17,330 nucleotides of DNA from Pseudomonadota bacterium (GTDB lineage Bacteria; Pseudomonadota; Gammaproteobacteria; Halothiobacillales; Halothiobacillaceae), in assembly GCA_021795795.1 (NCBI GenBank), contig JAJYPA010000126.1:1-17330 (forward strand), read 5' to 3'. Shown piece after piece: positions 1 through 8,273 of the stretch. The notes under the pieces were generated by a model, which worked only from the letters and a program-made list of their open reading frames with translations, had not been told where the DNA came from and searched no databases. Both the position numbers and the translations under genes were made by a program. Positions within the stretch are counted from its first letter, which is position 1; each line of letters starts with the position of its first letter.

Positions 1-1
1 A

Positions 2-15
2 TTTTGTGTAAACGG
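2..15 (+). repeat. IS256-family left terminal inverted repeat
   Basis: TTTTGTGTAAACGG is the exact reverse complement of 1291-1304. The repeat may extend further with mismatches. Confidence 0.85.
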
Positions 16-28
16 GGTTTCTCTCCTG

Positions 29-1249
29 CTACATCATTCGGTCTTCAAACTGGATAGTAAACCGATTTAGCGCAGCCTTCCAATCCCGGATCGGCATCGT
101 CCATTTCCGACTGATGTTATTCAGTGCCAGGTAGAAGAGTTTCAGCAATGCCTCATCGCTCGGAAACGAGCCACGGTTCTTGGTAATCTTGCGCAGGCTC
201 ATGTTCACGGACTCGATAGCGTTGGTGGTGTAGATCACCCGCCTGATTTCCGATGGATAGTCGAAGAACGGGATGATGCGCGTCCAATTACGCCGCCAGG
301 ATTGAGCAATGGGCGGATACGCCTCGCCCCATGCCTCCTCGAATTCGGCCAGCCGCTGTTCAGCCTCTTCAACCGTGGCTGAAGCATAGATGGCCCGCAG
401 CCCTTCAGCCACTTCCTTGCGCAGTTTCCAGCTCACATAGTTCAGGCTGTAACGCACCAGATGGACGATGCAAAGCTGCACGTCGGTTTTGGGAAACACG
501 GTCTCAATAGCTTCGGGGAATCCCTTCAACCCGTCCACGCAGGCGATGAAGATGTCCTGCACGCCTCGGTTCTTCAGCTCGGTCACCACCTGCAACCAGA
601 ATTTGGCTCCCTCGGTCTGGGCGATCCAGATGCCCAGCAACTCCTTCTCTCCAGCCATGTTGATGCCTAGCGCCAGATAGACGGCCTTGGCACGCACCGA
701 CCCGGCATCGCGCACCTTCACATGGATGCAGTCCAGGTAGACGATGGGATAAAGCGCATCCAGTGGGCGGGATTGCCATGCCTTGACCTCTTCAGATACC
801 GCATCGGTCACAGAGGAAATGAGCGTGGGCGAGACCTCCGCGCCATACATCTCTTCGAGATGGGACTGGATCTCCCTCACCGTCATGCCGCGGGCATAGA
901 GCGACAGGATCTTCTCGTCGAAACCGTTCCATCGGGTCTGGTGCTTGGGGATCAACTGCGGTTCGAAGCTGCCGTGGCGGTCCCGTGGGATCTCTACGGG
1001 CAACTCCCCGAACTCGCCCTTGAGTGTCTTGCGGCTCTTGCCGTTGCGGGTGTTTCCTGCGGGATTGATAACTGGTTCGTTCTTGGCGTGGCCCAAGTGA
1101 GCTTCCATCTCGGCTTCCAGGGCACGCTCCACCAGTGCCTTGGTGAGCTGCTTGAGCAGGCCGTTCTCGCCAATCAGGTCTTCGGGTTTCTTGTAATCAG
1201 ACAGCAGGCTGTCGATCAAGTCTGCGGGCAATCCTTTTGATACGGTCAT
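29..1249 (-). CDS. IS256-family (mutator-type) transposase
   Basis: This DDE-type transposase moves the surrounding IS256-family element. I prefer the ATG at 1249, which gives 406 residues, because AGGAG lies five bases upstream at 1255-1259. An upstream TTG would add five residues. The likely catalytic acids are Asp173 (in YLDCIHVK), Asp239 (in CVDGLKGFPEAI) and Glu346 (in TTNAIESVNMSLRK). Between the last two is the family's conserved C-x2-H segment (DVQLCIVHLVR). The length matches full-size family members and I see no frameshift, so the gene looks intact. It occupies nearly the whole element and is in the same orientation as the metal cluster. Its stop lies 14 bases inside the left repeat. 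Family assignment rests on these motifs and the matching terminal repeats. Confidence 0.93.
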   Translation of the reverse strand: MTVSKGLPADLIDSLLSDYKKPEDLIGENGLLKQLTKALVERALEAEMEAHLGHAKNEPVINPAGNTRNGKSRKTLKGEFGELPVEIPRDRHGSFEPQLIPKHQTRWNGFDEKILSLYARGMTVREIQSHLEEMYGAEVSPTLISSVTDAVSEEVKAWQSRPLDALYPIVYLDCIHVKVRDAGSVRAKAVYLALGINMAGEKELLGIWIAQTEGAKFWLQVVTELKNRGVQDIFIACVDGLKGFPEAIETVFPKTDVQLCIVHLVRYSLNYVSWKLRKEVAEGLRAIYASATVEEAEQRLAEFEEAWGEAYPPIAQSWRRNWTRIIPFFDYPSEIRRVIYTTNAIESVNMSLRKITKNRGSFPSDEALLKLFYLALNNISRKWTMPIRDWKAALNRFTIQFEDRMM

Positions 1250-1290
1250 TTCCACTCCTAACAATATTCCGGCAGTTTCCTGCCAAATGA

Positions 1291-1304
1291 CCGTTTACAC
1301 AAAA
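1291..1304 (-). repeat. IS256-family right terminal inverted repeat
   Basis: On the minus strand this reads TTTTGTGTAAACGG, identical to 2-15. It marks the right end of the element, next to the truncated small gene. Confidence 0.85.
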
Positions 1305-1308
1305 ATTC

Positions 1309-1353
1309 TTACACCCTCCACCCCCAGCCGTAACCATCCATATGACCCCACAT
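1309..1353 (-). pseudogene. 5' fragment of a small Gly/Trp-rich membrane protein gene (SHOCT-type), cut at the IS
   Basis: A strong ribosome binding site, AAGGAGGT, is followed by an ATG at 1353 and the codons MWGHMDGYGWGWRV, then a stop at the edge of the IS256 element. The Gly/Tyr/Trp-rich start resembles MNYEGYGMGWHWLGW of the SHOCT protein encoded at 10652-10870. I therefore read it as the first codons of a paralogue whose body was displaced by the insertion. The last one or two codons may come from the target site or the IS. The fragment starts 14 bases after the stop of the copA remnant, as expected for a gene once co-transcribed with copA. A chance ORF of this size is possible, but the binding site and the composition argue against it. 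Confidence 0.55.
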
Positions 1354-1366
1354 GTCGACCTCCTTG

Positions 1367-1552
1367 CTAAAGCCGCGTGCTGCGCAGACGCAGCGCATCG
1401 GCGATCACCGACACCGAACTGAAGCTCATCGCTGCCGCTGCGATGACGGGCAAGAGCAGCAAGCCGAAAATCGGATACAGCACGCCCGCCGCAACGGGAA
1501 TCCCCAATACATTGTAGACGAAGGCGAAGAACAAATTCTGGCGGATGAAAGC
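1367..1552 (-). pseudogene. copA: C-terminal remnant of a CopA-type Cu(I) P1B-1 ATPase
   Basis: About 60 codons run from [13 protein letters not shown] to a stop at 1367. They contain the two copper-site signatures of P1B-1 ATPases: YN followed by a Pro in the seventh membrane segment ([13 protein letters not shown]) and MSFSSVSVI in the eighth. CopA is normally some 700-850 residues, so everything N-terminal to the last two membrane helices is missing. The remnant lies in a different frame from the intact ATPase just upstream (ending at 1566), so it is not an extension of it. It has no recognisable start or binding site of its own. It most likely marks a deletion or recombination between two metal ATPase genes. 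Confidence 0.85.
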
Positions 1553-1565
1553 AGACCGTCCGCGA

Positions 1566-3512
1566 TCACGATGGCTTTTTTGCATAATTTCGCCTTGCAA
1601 CCCGCAGGCCATTCGCCACCGCCAGCAACTCGCTCGCCTCGTGCACCAGCACGGTGAAAGCGATGCTCAATATCCCGCTCAGCGCGAGCGGAATCATCAC
1701 TGCCAGCACCACCACAGAAAACACAATATTCTGCACACTCACGCGCCGGGCCTTGCGGCCCAGCCGCAAGGCATCCCCCACCTTGGCCAGATCGTCGGCC
1801 ATCAGTGCCACGTCTGCCGCTTCAATGGCGGCATCACTGCCCGCCACGCCCATCGCAACACCGCAGGTGGCAGCGGCCAGTGCCGGGGCATCATTGATGC
1901 CGTCACCTACCATCAGCACGTGCCCATATTGCCGCTCCAGTGCGTGTACGGCATCCACCTTTTCGTGCGGCTTAAGACCTGCGCGCACCTCGGCTATGCC
2001 CAGCGCATTTGCCACTACCATTGCAGCCCGCTTGTTGTCGCCTGTAAGCATCACCACTCTCATGCCTTGTGCCTGCAATCCTGCCAGCGCCTCGCGTGCG
2101 TCCTCACGCACTTGATCACGCAAGGCAATCAGGCCAATAATTCCATCGCGCTTACCCAGCAGCACCACGGTTTTACCTTGGCTTTCCAGGTCATCAATCG
2201 ATTTTTGTACCTGCGACAGATCTACGCCCAGACCGGCAAATAGTGAAGGGCTGCCTATATGCCAGGTTTCCCCCAGCACTTCTCCCTGTGCGCCGGCACC
2301 AGCGAACGCTTTAAAAGCTACCATTGCTACTGGCGTTCCTCCTTTTTGCAACGCCTCCGCCACGATGGCGCGCGCCAATGGATGCTCGGAGTAGCGCTCC
2401 AGCCCGGCGGCGATGCCGATCATTTGCAGCACGCCACCTTGCAGGGGCACGACGTCCGTCACCACCGGCTTGCCGTGCGTGAGCGTGCCGGTTTTGTCGA
2501 AAGCCACCACCTTGATCATGCCCAGATGCTCCAGATGCGCGCCGCCCTTGATCAGGATGCCGCGCCGGCCCGCCGAGCCGATGCCAGCGGCCATCGCCAC
2601 CGGCATGGACATCACCAGCGCGCAGGGCGCCGCCGCCACCAGCAGCAGCACGGCGCGCCGTGCCCAATCGTCAGGCGGCAGGCCAAGCACCCACGGCACG
2701 GCCAGCAACAACACGGCACCTGCCAGCACCGCTGGCGTATAGCGCCGCCCGAAACGCTCGATCCACTGCTGAGCCTTGCCTTTCTGCTCCTGCGCTTCTT
2801 CCACCAGATGGATGATCTTGGACAGGGTATTGTCGGCAAATCCTGCCGTCGCTTCGACTTCCAGCGCCCCCTGGCGGTTGATGCTGGCAGCGAACACGGC
2901 CATGCCCGGCCCCTTGTCCACCGGCACCGACTCCCCCGTCACCGGCGATTCGTCCAGGCTGGAATTTCCGGCGCTGATGATGCCGTCGGTGGGCAGCGCC
3001 TCGCCGGGCCGCACCAGGAAGCGGTCGCCCGCCTGCAGGCTGGCAGCCGGCACCGTTACTTCCTGCCCGTCCTTGAGCAGGCGCGCTTCCTTGGGCGCCA
3101 GATCGAGCAGCGCGCGGATGGCGGAACGGGTGCGGGCATAAGTGTATTCTTCGGTGCCTTCCGCCGCGCTGTACAGGAACACCAGCGCCGCCGCCTCGTC
3201 CCACAGGCCGAGCAGCGCAGAGCCAACGGTGGCCGCCAGCATCAGCATGTCGATGCCGACTGCCCGCTCGCGCATCAGCTCCTCCAACCCTTCACGTATC
3301 CAATAGTAGCCGCCCGACAGCATCGCAAGAAGATACAGGGCAATTTCGCCCTCATGCCCGATCAGCCCAGAATGTGCGGAAAGATATCCCGCTCCAGCCA
3401 GCACACCGCTCGCCAGGGCGTTGCGCAGCGGCGGGAAACGCCACCAAGGGCCGCTGAAGCCATCCTCGCCGTGGCAGCCGCAGCCCGCTTTACTTTTGTT
3501 TTCCTCACTCAT
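1566..3512 (-). CDS. P1B-type heavy-metal exporting ATPase, P1B-4-like (Zn/Co/Cd range)
   Basis: This inner-membrane ATPase should export divalent metal from cytoplasm to periplasm. The 648-residue protein has the P-type core in order: actuator TGES (192-195), a CPx-like motif [10 protein letters not shown] (from 295), phosphorylation site DKTGTLTHG (339-347), an HP locus (YSEHPLA) and hinge GDGINDAP. Instead of an N-terminal HMA domain it has a short CGCHG metal-ligand-like stretch (11-15). The last helix carries [14 protein letters not shown] (from 624), resembling the HEGG-type helix of P1B-4 ATPases (CzcP/CtpD/CoaT), not CopA or ZntA. The APC in place of SPC/CPC is unusual. The start overlaps the PII-like gene by eight bases, so translation is probably coupled. 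The final residues NYAKKPS look foreign and abut the copA remnant. Family is certain; metal specificity is inferred. Confidence 0.9.
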   Translation of the reverse strand: MSEENKSKAGCGCHGEDGFSGPWWRFPPLRNALASGVLAGAGYLSAHSGLIGHEGEIALYLLAMLSGGYYWIREGLEELMRERAVGIDMLMLAATVGSALLGLWDEAAALVFLYSAAEGTEEYTYARTRSAIRALLDLAPKEARLLKDGQEVTVPAASLQAGDRFLVRPGEALPTDGIISAGNSSLDESPVTGESVPVDKGPGMAVFAASINRQGALEVEATAGFADNTLSKIIHLVEEAQEQKGKAQQWIERFGRRYTPAVLAGAVLLLAVPWVLGLPPDDWARRAVLLLVAAAPCALVMSMPVAMAAGIGSAGRRGILIKGGAHLEHLGMIKVVAFDKTGTLTHGKPVVTDVVPLQGGVLQMIGIAAGLERYSEHPLARAIVAEALQKGGTPVAMVAFKAFAGAGAQGEVLGETWHIGSPSLFAGLGVDLSQVQKSIDDLESQGKTVVLLGKRDGIIGLIALRDQVREDAREALAGLQAQGMRVVMLTGDNKRAAMVVANALGIAEVRAGLKPHEKVDAVHALERQYGHVLMVGDGINDAPALAAATCGVAMGVAGSDAAIEAADVALMADDLAKVGDALRLGRKARRVSVQNIVFSVVVLAVMIPLALSGILSIAFTVLVHEASELLAVANGLRVARRNYAKKPS

Positions 3513-3858
3513 GGCTACCCCCCAGAATGGGGATCGCAGCAGTTATATCGCTGACGTAAATCCAGCCCGCCTCGGCTTGGCCGGTGCGGGCGGCACGATC
3601 GATGATGCCCACCAGTTCGTCAACTTGGCGATCTTCACAGATCAACTCCAATCTGCATTCGTTGATGACCGCTTCGGCCAATTCGACAGAATAGTGTTGT
3701 TCCTTGGCATCCACCGCCTTGAGCAGGCTTTGCACCGGGATGACGGCAAGATTGCGGCAGCCAAGCGTTCCGTCCGTGTTGCACAGCCCTGACTCCTTCA
3801 CAGCGCGAATCACATCGGCGATGCGGTGGTTGTGTATATAAGCCTTGATTTCTTTCAT
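3505..3858 (-). CDS. PII-like (P-II superfamily) regulatory protein of a metal-efflux operon
   Basis: The 117 residues have PII size and layout. The N-terminal strand is MKEIKAYI, the middle is divergent, and the C-terminal half matches the PII fold, with RTGQAEAGWIYV (91-102) aligning to the RTGkiGDGkIFV segment of GlnB/GlnK. The T-loop is shortened and lacks the GlnB uridylylation tyrosine context. Four cysteines (26, 34, 68, 74) are unusual for PII and could bind metal. PII-like proteins linked to RND heavy-metal pumps are known as a distinct subgroup, and that neighbourhood is seen here: 57 bases after the RND pump and overlapping the next ATPase by eight bases. AGGAGA precedes the ATG at 3858. 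A role as metal or nucleotide sensor acting on the pump or the ATPase is inferred. Confidence 0.82.
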   Translation of the reverse strand: MKEIKAYIHNHRIADVIRAVKESGLCNTDGTLGCRNLAVIPVQSLLKAVDAKEQHYSVELAEAVINECRLELICEDRQVDELVGIIDRAARTGQAEAGWIYVSDITAAIPILGGSHE

Positions 3859-3882
3859 GGAAGATTCTCCTGTTTAGTGATT

Positions 3883-3908
3883 GCGTGCGACCAATTCAGG
3901 CCGCACGC
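3883..3908 (-). other. Intercistronic hairpin between the RND pump and the PII-like gene
   Basis: Perfect 7-base arms GCGTGCG (3883-3889) and CGCACGC (3902-3908) enclose a 12-base loop. There is no T-run, so it is more likely an mRNA stability or processing element than a terminator. It fills most of the 57-base gap. Confidence 0.45.
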
Positions 3909-3915
3909 TGCTGGT

Positions 3916-6900
3916 TTACTTCGCCTGTTTGCATTCGCGGCGTGTCTCCACCCACTCATACATCAGCGGCAACAGCAGCAAGGTCAACGCAGTGGAAGTG
4001 AACAGACCGCCTACCACTACCGTCGCCAGCGGTCGTTGCGTCTCCGCCCCGACGCCGCTGGAAAGCAGCATCGGCACCAGGCCGAAGATGGCGATTGACG
4101 CCGTCATCAGCACCGGCCGCAGACGCAGCGCAGCGCCTTGCTTTACCGCCTCCCTGATCGACAGCCCCTGCCGCCGCTGGTCGTTGAGGAAGGACACCAG
4201 CACGATCCCGTTCAGCATCGCTACCCCGAACACCGCGATGAAGCCGATGGCCGAGGGCACGGACAGATACTGCCCTGTGACGAACAACCCAATCACCCCG
4301 CCGATGATGGCAAAAGGCACATTGGCGATGATCAGTGTGGCGTAGGTGAGCGAATTGAACGCCGTATAGAGCAGGATGAAGATCAGCCCGATGGTGAGCG
4401 GCACGATCACGGCGAGCTTCGCCATGGCGCGCTGCTGGTTTTCGAAAGCGCCACCCCACTCGATCCAATAACCGGCCGGCATTTTTACTTCACGCTTGAT
4501 CCTGTCTGCCGCCTCTTTCACGAAGCCGTCCACATCGCGGCCCTTCACGTCCATCTGGATCACGGCATAGCGTTGCAGCTGCTCTCGCCGTATGAAGGAG
4601 TAGCCTTCGTCCAGTTCCACCGAGGCCACGCTGGAAAGCGGCACCAGCGCGCCAGTCCGGGTTCGGATCGGGATGTTGTTGACGGCTTCCACACTATTGC
4701 GGAATTCGGGCGCAAGCCACACCTGTATGTCGAAGCGCTTCACACCATCGATCAGGGTGGATACCGCCTTGCCGCCGATACCGGCCTGCACAACATCCAA
4801 GATATCGTCGGCGTTCAATCCCAAGCGCGCCGCTGCGTCGCGGTTTACTTTCACCACCAGTTGAGGTTTCCCCTTGTTCGCTTCCAGAGAAAGATCGGTC
4901 ACACCGGGCACTTTTTTCAGCACAGACTTGATTTCTGATGATAGACGATCGAGCGTGGTCAAATCTTCGCCATAGAGCTTCAAGGCCAGCGTGGCGCGCA
5001 CCCCGGAAATGAGTTCCTCGACGCGCATCTGGATCGGTTGCGTGGCGGCGATGACGGAGGACGGCGCCTGTTTCTCCAGCACCTCCTGCATCTGTTGCGT
5101 CAACTCTGGAAAGGAAATCGATTTTGGCCATTGTTTGCGAGGCTTGAGGTCGACCAGGATTTCCATGTAGTTAACGTCCGCCGTTTCGCCTTTTTCTGCG
5201 CGTCCGATCGTGGCAAGTGCCGATTTCACCTGTGGGAACCGCTTGAGCGCCGTTTCAATGCCCTCGGAGATGCGGATCGATTCCTCCAGCGAAGTGGAAG
5301 GAATGCTGGTTACGCGGAACATGATGGTCCCCTCCTGCAGGGTCGGCATGAACTCCTTGCCGAGGAAAGGAAATAACGCGAGAGTCACGATCAACAGGGC
5401 AAAGGCACTGCCGAATACCTTGCGTTTGTTTTCCAGGGCCCAATCCAGAAGCGGCAGATAAAGCCTTTTCGCCCACTTCACCACGAAGGTGTCTTTCTCC
5501 TCTTTGGGCTTCAGGATTAACGCCGACATAACTGGCACCAATGTCATGGTCAGCACCAGAGAGCCGATCATGGCGAAGGTGATGGTGAGCGCCATAGGCT
5601 TGAACAGCTTGCCTTCCAGCCCGGTCAAGGAAAACAGCGGCAGGAACACCACGATGATGATCAGGATCGCGAACGCGGTCGGATTGATCACCTCCCGCGC
5701 CGCTTCTAAAATCACATGAGTCTTGTTGACTGTTTGTCCGACCTTGTGGCTAAGCAGGCGGAAGCCGTTTTCCACCATCACCACGGCGCCGTCCACCATC
5801 ATCCCAATACCCACGGCAAGCCCGGCAAGGGACATCAGGTTGGCTGACAAACCCCATTGCTGCATCAGGATGAAGCTGATCAGCATGGCCAGCGGCAGGG
5901 CAATGATGACCACTACTGCAGAACGGATCTCACCCAGAAACAGAAACAGGATGATGGCCACCAGTACGGAGCCTTCGACCAAGGCGCTTTCGGCGGTCTT
6001 GATCGCCTTGTCGACCAGATCAGTGCGGTCGTAGACCGGTTTGATCGTCACGCCCGCAGGCAAGGCTTGCTGGACCGTCTTTAGTTTTTTCTTTACGGCA
6101 TCCACCACGTCCTTGGCGTTCTCGCCGATGCGCTGCAAAGCCATCCCCAGCACCACCTCTTTCCCGTTTTTGGTAACTGCGCCGGTACGCAATGCGGGGG
6201 CTTCCTTGACATCGGCCACATCGCGCACATAGATAGGTGTACCCCCCCTTTCGGTAATGACGATGCCACCGATGTCCCGGGTGTTGGAGACCAGACCCAA
6301 TCCCCGTACCAGATACTGCTCTTGGCCAAGGTTGACGTATTGCCCGCCCACCTGACGGTTATTGGCGGTCAGCGCCATCATCACTTCTTTGAAGGTCAGC
6401 CCGTACTTGATTAAGCGCTGTGGGTCGATCAGCACCTGATATTGCTTCTGGTCGCCTCCCCATGACATGACGTCGTCCACCCCGGGCGCGGTGCGCAGCA
6501 CGAGCCGCACCGTCCAGTCCTGCAGGGTGCGCAGATCCATCCCGGAAAGCTTTTTGTCGGCCGATTCGATGGTGTACCAGAACACCTGGCCCAGCCCGGA
6601 ACTGTTAGCCCCGAGCACCGGCTCGCCATAGCCTGCCGGAATGCGGCCCTTGACCTCCTGTAATTTTTCGCTTACCAGACGGCGGGCGAAATAGATGTCC
6701 ACGTTGTCCTTGAAGTACACGCTGACATAGGACAGCCCGAACAGGGACACGGAGCGTATTTCCTCCACCCCCGGCAGGCCGGCCATGACGCCCTCTACAG
6801 GAAAGGTCAGCAGCTTTTCCACATCTTCGGCGGCCAGCCCGGATGCCTCCGTATAAATATTCACCTGTACCGGCGTCACGTCGGGAAATGCATCCACCGG

Positions 6901-7002
6901 TACTTCGCGCCAGGCCTTCACGCCCAGCATTACCACCAGCACGAACGCCACCAGCACCAGCACCTTGTAACGCAATGAGAGATCAACAATTTTGTTCAAC
7001 AT
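3916..7002 (-). CDS. czcA: Heavy-metal efflux RND pump, CzcA/CusA family
   Basis: This inner-membrane proton/metal antiporter is the motor of a CzcCBA-type tripartite system. The 1028-residue length and two-fold layout are typical: helix 1 near 13-29, a large periplasmic loop with WREVPVDAFPDVTP (31-44), a helix bundle near 340-500, a second periplasmic loop, and a final bundle ending near 1020. The diagnostic fourth helix reads AVGIGMMVDGAVVMVEN (396-412). Its DGA-x3-VEN half matches divalent-metal pumps, but AVG replaces the DFG of CzcA, recalling the AIG of Cu/Ag and some other HME subfamilies. Substrate is therefore uncertain among Zn/Co/Cd/Ni and Cu/Ag. An AGGAGG overlaps the adaptor's stop region, and the ATG follows the adaptor by only nine bases. 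The symbol is by family, not proven substrate. Confidence 0.93.
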   Translation of the reverse strand: MLNKIVDLSLRYKVLVLVAFVLVVMLGVKAWREVPVDAFPDVTPVQVNIYTEASGLAAEDVEKLLTFPVEGVMAGLPGVEEIRSVSLFGLSYVSVYFKDNVDIYFARRLVSEKLQEVKGRIPAGYGEPVLGANSSGLGQVFWYTIESADKKLSGMDLRTLQDWTVRLVLRTAPGVDDVMSWGGDQKQYQVLIDPQRLIKYGLTFKEVMMALTANNRQVGGQYVNLGQEQYLVRGLGLVSNTRDIGGIVITERGGTPIYVRDVADVKEAPALRTGAVTKNGKEVVLGMALQRIGENAKDVVDAVKKKLKTVQQALPAGVTIKPVYDRTDLVDKAIKTAESALVEGSVLVAIILFLFLGEIRSAVVVIIALPLAMLISFILMQQWGLSANLMSLAGLAVGIGMMVDGAVVMVENGFRLLSHKVGQTVNKTHVILEAAREVINPTAFAILIIIVVFLPLFSLTGLEGKLFKPMALTITFAMIGSLVLTMTLVPVMSALILKPKEEKDTFVVKWAKRLYLPLLDWALENKRKVFGSAFALLIVTLALFPFLGKEFMPTLQEGTIMFRVTSIPSTSLEESIRISEGIETALKRFPQVKSALATIGRAEKGETADVNYMEILVDLKPRKQWPKSISFPELTQQMQEVLEKQAPSSVIAATQPIQMRVEELISGVRATLALKLYGEDLTTLDRLSSEIKSVLKKVPGVTDLSLEANKGKPQLVVKVNRDAAARLGLNADDILDVVQAGIGGKAVSTLIDGVKRFDIQVWLAPEFRNSVEAVNNIPIRTRTGALVPLSSVASVELDEGYSFIRREQLQRYAVIQMDVKGRDVDGFVKEAADRIKREVKMPAGYWIEWGGAFENQQRAMAKLAVIVPLTIGLIFILLYTAFNSLTYATLIIANVPFAIIGGVIGLFVTGQYLSVPSAIGFIAVFGVAMLNGIVLVSFLNDQRRQGLSIREAVKQGAALRLRPVLMTASIAIFGLVPMLLSSGVGAETQRPLATVVVGGLFTSTALTLLLLPLMYEWVETRRECKQAK

Positions 7003-7011
7003 GGTCGCCTC

Positions 7012-8244
7012 CTAGTCCGCATCGCCGATTTGCGATTTAAGCAGTCGGGCTTTGAGCGCGTAGGCACCGCTCACCACCACACTCTCGCCCGCCGCCACGC
7101 CGGATTTAAGCACGGCATACCCTTGGGCACGTTCGCCCACTTCCACGGCGCGCGGCTCGAATCCGCCGCTCTCCGCGACAAATACCGCCGGTTGCCCCTG
7201 CAACAGCAACACGGCATCTTCCGGCACGAGCAGCGCCTTGGCGCCCGTCCTTGTGGTGTTTATCGCAGCAGTGGCGAACATTTCCGGTTTCAGCCTGCCA
7301 CCCAGATTCGGCACTTCCACTCGCGCCTTGACCGTGCGGGTTTCCTTGTTCATCGTGCTGCTGATGTAGGTGAGCCGCCCCTTGAACACTTCGCCCGGAT
7401 AGGCGGACACCGTGACGGCGGCCTGGGCGCCGACCTTGACCTTGCCCAGGTCTTTCTCGAACAGATCGCTTTCGATCCACAGGGTGGAAAGATCGGCCAC
7501 GGTAAACAGGGATTGATCAATTGGTGCCAATTCACCCAGCACTGCTTTCTTCTCGATCACGGTACCTGCGAACGGTGCAGTGAGCGGGAACGTCGAGCCC
7601 GCCAGTTTTTCCGGATTTACCCCCATCATGTGCAGTTTGTCGGCAGCGGCGCGCAACGCGGCGCGTGCTTTTTCCTGCTCGGCGCGTGCGCGCAGGAATT
7701 CCTTTTCGGGAATAATATTGTCGGCGTTCAGTCGCTGTGCGCGGTCGAATCCGGCCTGTGCCAGCGCTGCCTCGCTCACCCCCTGAAGGTAGCTGGAACG
7801 CGCCTCGCCCAGTTCGATGCTGTCGAGCACCGCGAGCGTTTGTCCCGGCTTCACTTTGTCGCCCAGGCTGGCGTTCACCTTGACGATGCGGCCCGACATA
7901 CGCGGAGCAACGTGGGCGAGCCGGTCCTGGTTGGCCTGGATGGTGGCGGTGACTACGACCTGTTCGGTTTTTTCCTGAAGTTCCAGTTTCTGCACCTTGA
8001 TGCCCGCTGCCTGGGTTTCTTCGGCGCTCAGGGTGAGCAACTTCCCGGCGCCCTGTTTTTCCGGTGCAGGTGTTGTCTCGTTTTTGCTTGCTGGTTCTGC
8101 CTGTTTGGTTTCGGCTACACCATTCTCCGTGGCTTTGGGTTTGTCGCCGCACCCTGCAAGAAGGGTTGCGGACAAACTACCTACCAGTAACCAAAAGGCT
8201 AATCGCCCCAGGTTGTGTTTTTGTTGGTTGTGTGAGCTTTTCAT
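7012..8244 (-). CDS. czcB: RND efflux periplasmic adaptor lipoprotein, CzcB/CusB (HlyD) family
   Basis: This is the membrane-fusion subunit linking the RND pump to the outer-membrane channel. I chose the ATG at 8244 (410 residues) because it begins a clean lipoprotein signal: Lys/His start, hydrophobic run, lipobox LAGC (29-32, Cys32 lipidated). The reading frame stays open a further 95 codons upstream but overlaps the tolC-like gene and is not protein-like. A Lys/Glu/Pro-rich linker (35-65) precedes a lipoyl/barrel half (APRMSGRIVKVNASLGDKV), an alpha-hairpin (about 150-220), the second half (APFAGTVIEKK) and a beta-barrel with GEVFKGRLTYISSTMN. I see no Met-rich CusF-like domain. It starts 29 bases after the channel gene and ends nine bases before the pump gene. 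Confidence 0.92.
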   Translation of the reverse strand: MKSSHNQQKHNLGRLAFWLLVGSLSATLLAGCGDKPKATENGVAETKQAEPASKNETTPAPEKQGAGKLLTLSAEETQAAGIKVQKLELQEKTEQVVVTATIQANQDRLAHVAPRMSGRIVKVNASLGDKVKPGQTLAVLDSIELGEARSSYLQGVSEAALAQAGFDRAQRLNADNIIPEKEFLRARAEQEKARAALRAAADKLHMMGVNPEKLAGSTFPLTAPFAGTVIEKKAVLGELAPIDQSLFTVADLSTLWIESDLFEKDLGKVKVGAQAAVTVSAYPGEVFKGRLTYISSTMNKETRTVKARVEVPNLGGRLKPEMFATAAINTTRTGAKALLVPEDAVLLLQGQPAVFVAESGGFEPRAVEVGERAQGYAVLKSGVAAGESVVVSGAYALKARLLKSQIGDAD

Positions 8245-8273
8245 GTCATGAATTCCTTGATTTTCGATTATGT

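Larger units (their letters stand above)
1..1305 (-). mobile_element. IS256-family insertion sequence
   Basis: A single transposase gene is flanked by terminal inverted repeats. The 14-base repeat TTTTGTGTAAACGG lies at 2-15 and its exact complement at 1291-1304. The outer left end coincides with the window edge, so the left flank and any target duplication cannot be seen. The right end abuts the remnant of a small metal-locus gene, so the element probably inserted into that gene. The right boundary may be off by a few bases. About 1.3 kb with one gene is the usual size for the IS256 family. Confidence 0.88.

Noticed and set aside
461..1240. Long plus-strand frames opposite the transposase, and similar ones opposite the ATPase, RND and tail-fibre genes
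   Set aside because: They are antisense shadows of well-supported genes, with no domains and unnatural composition.
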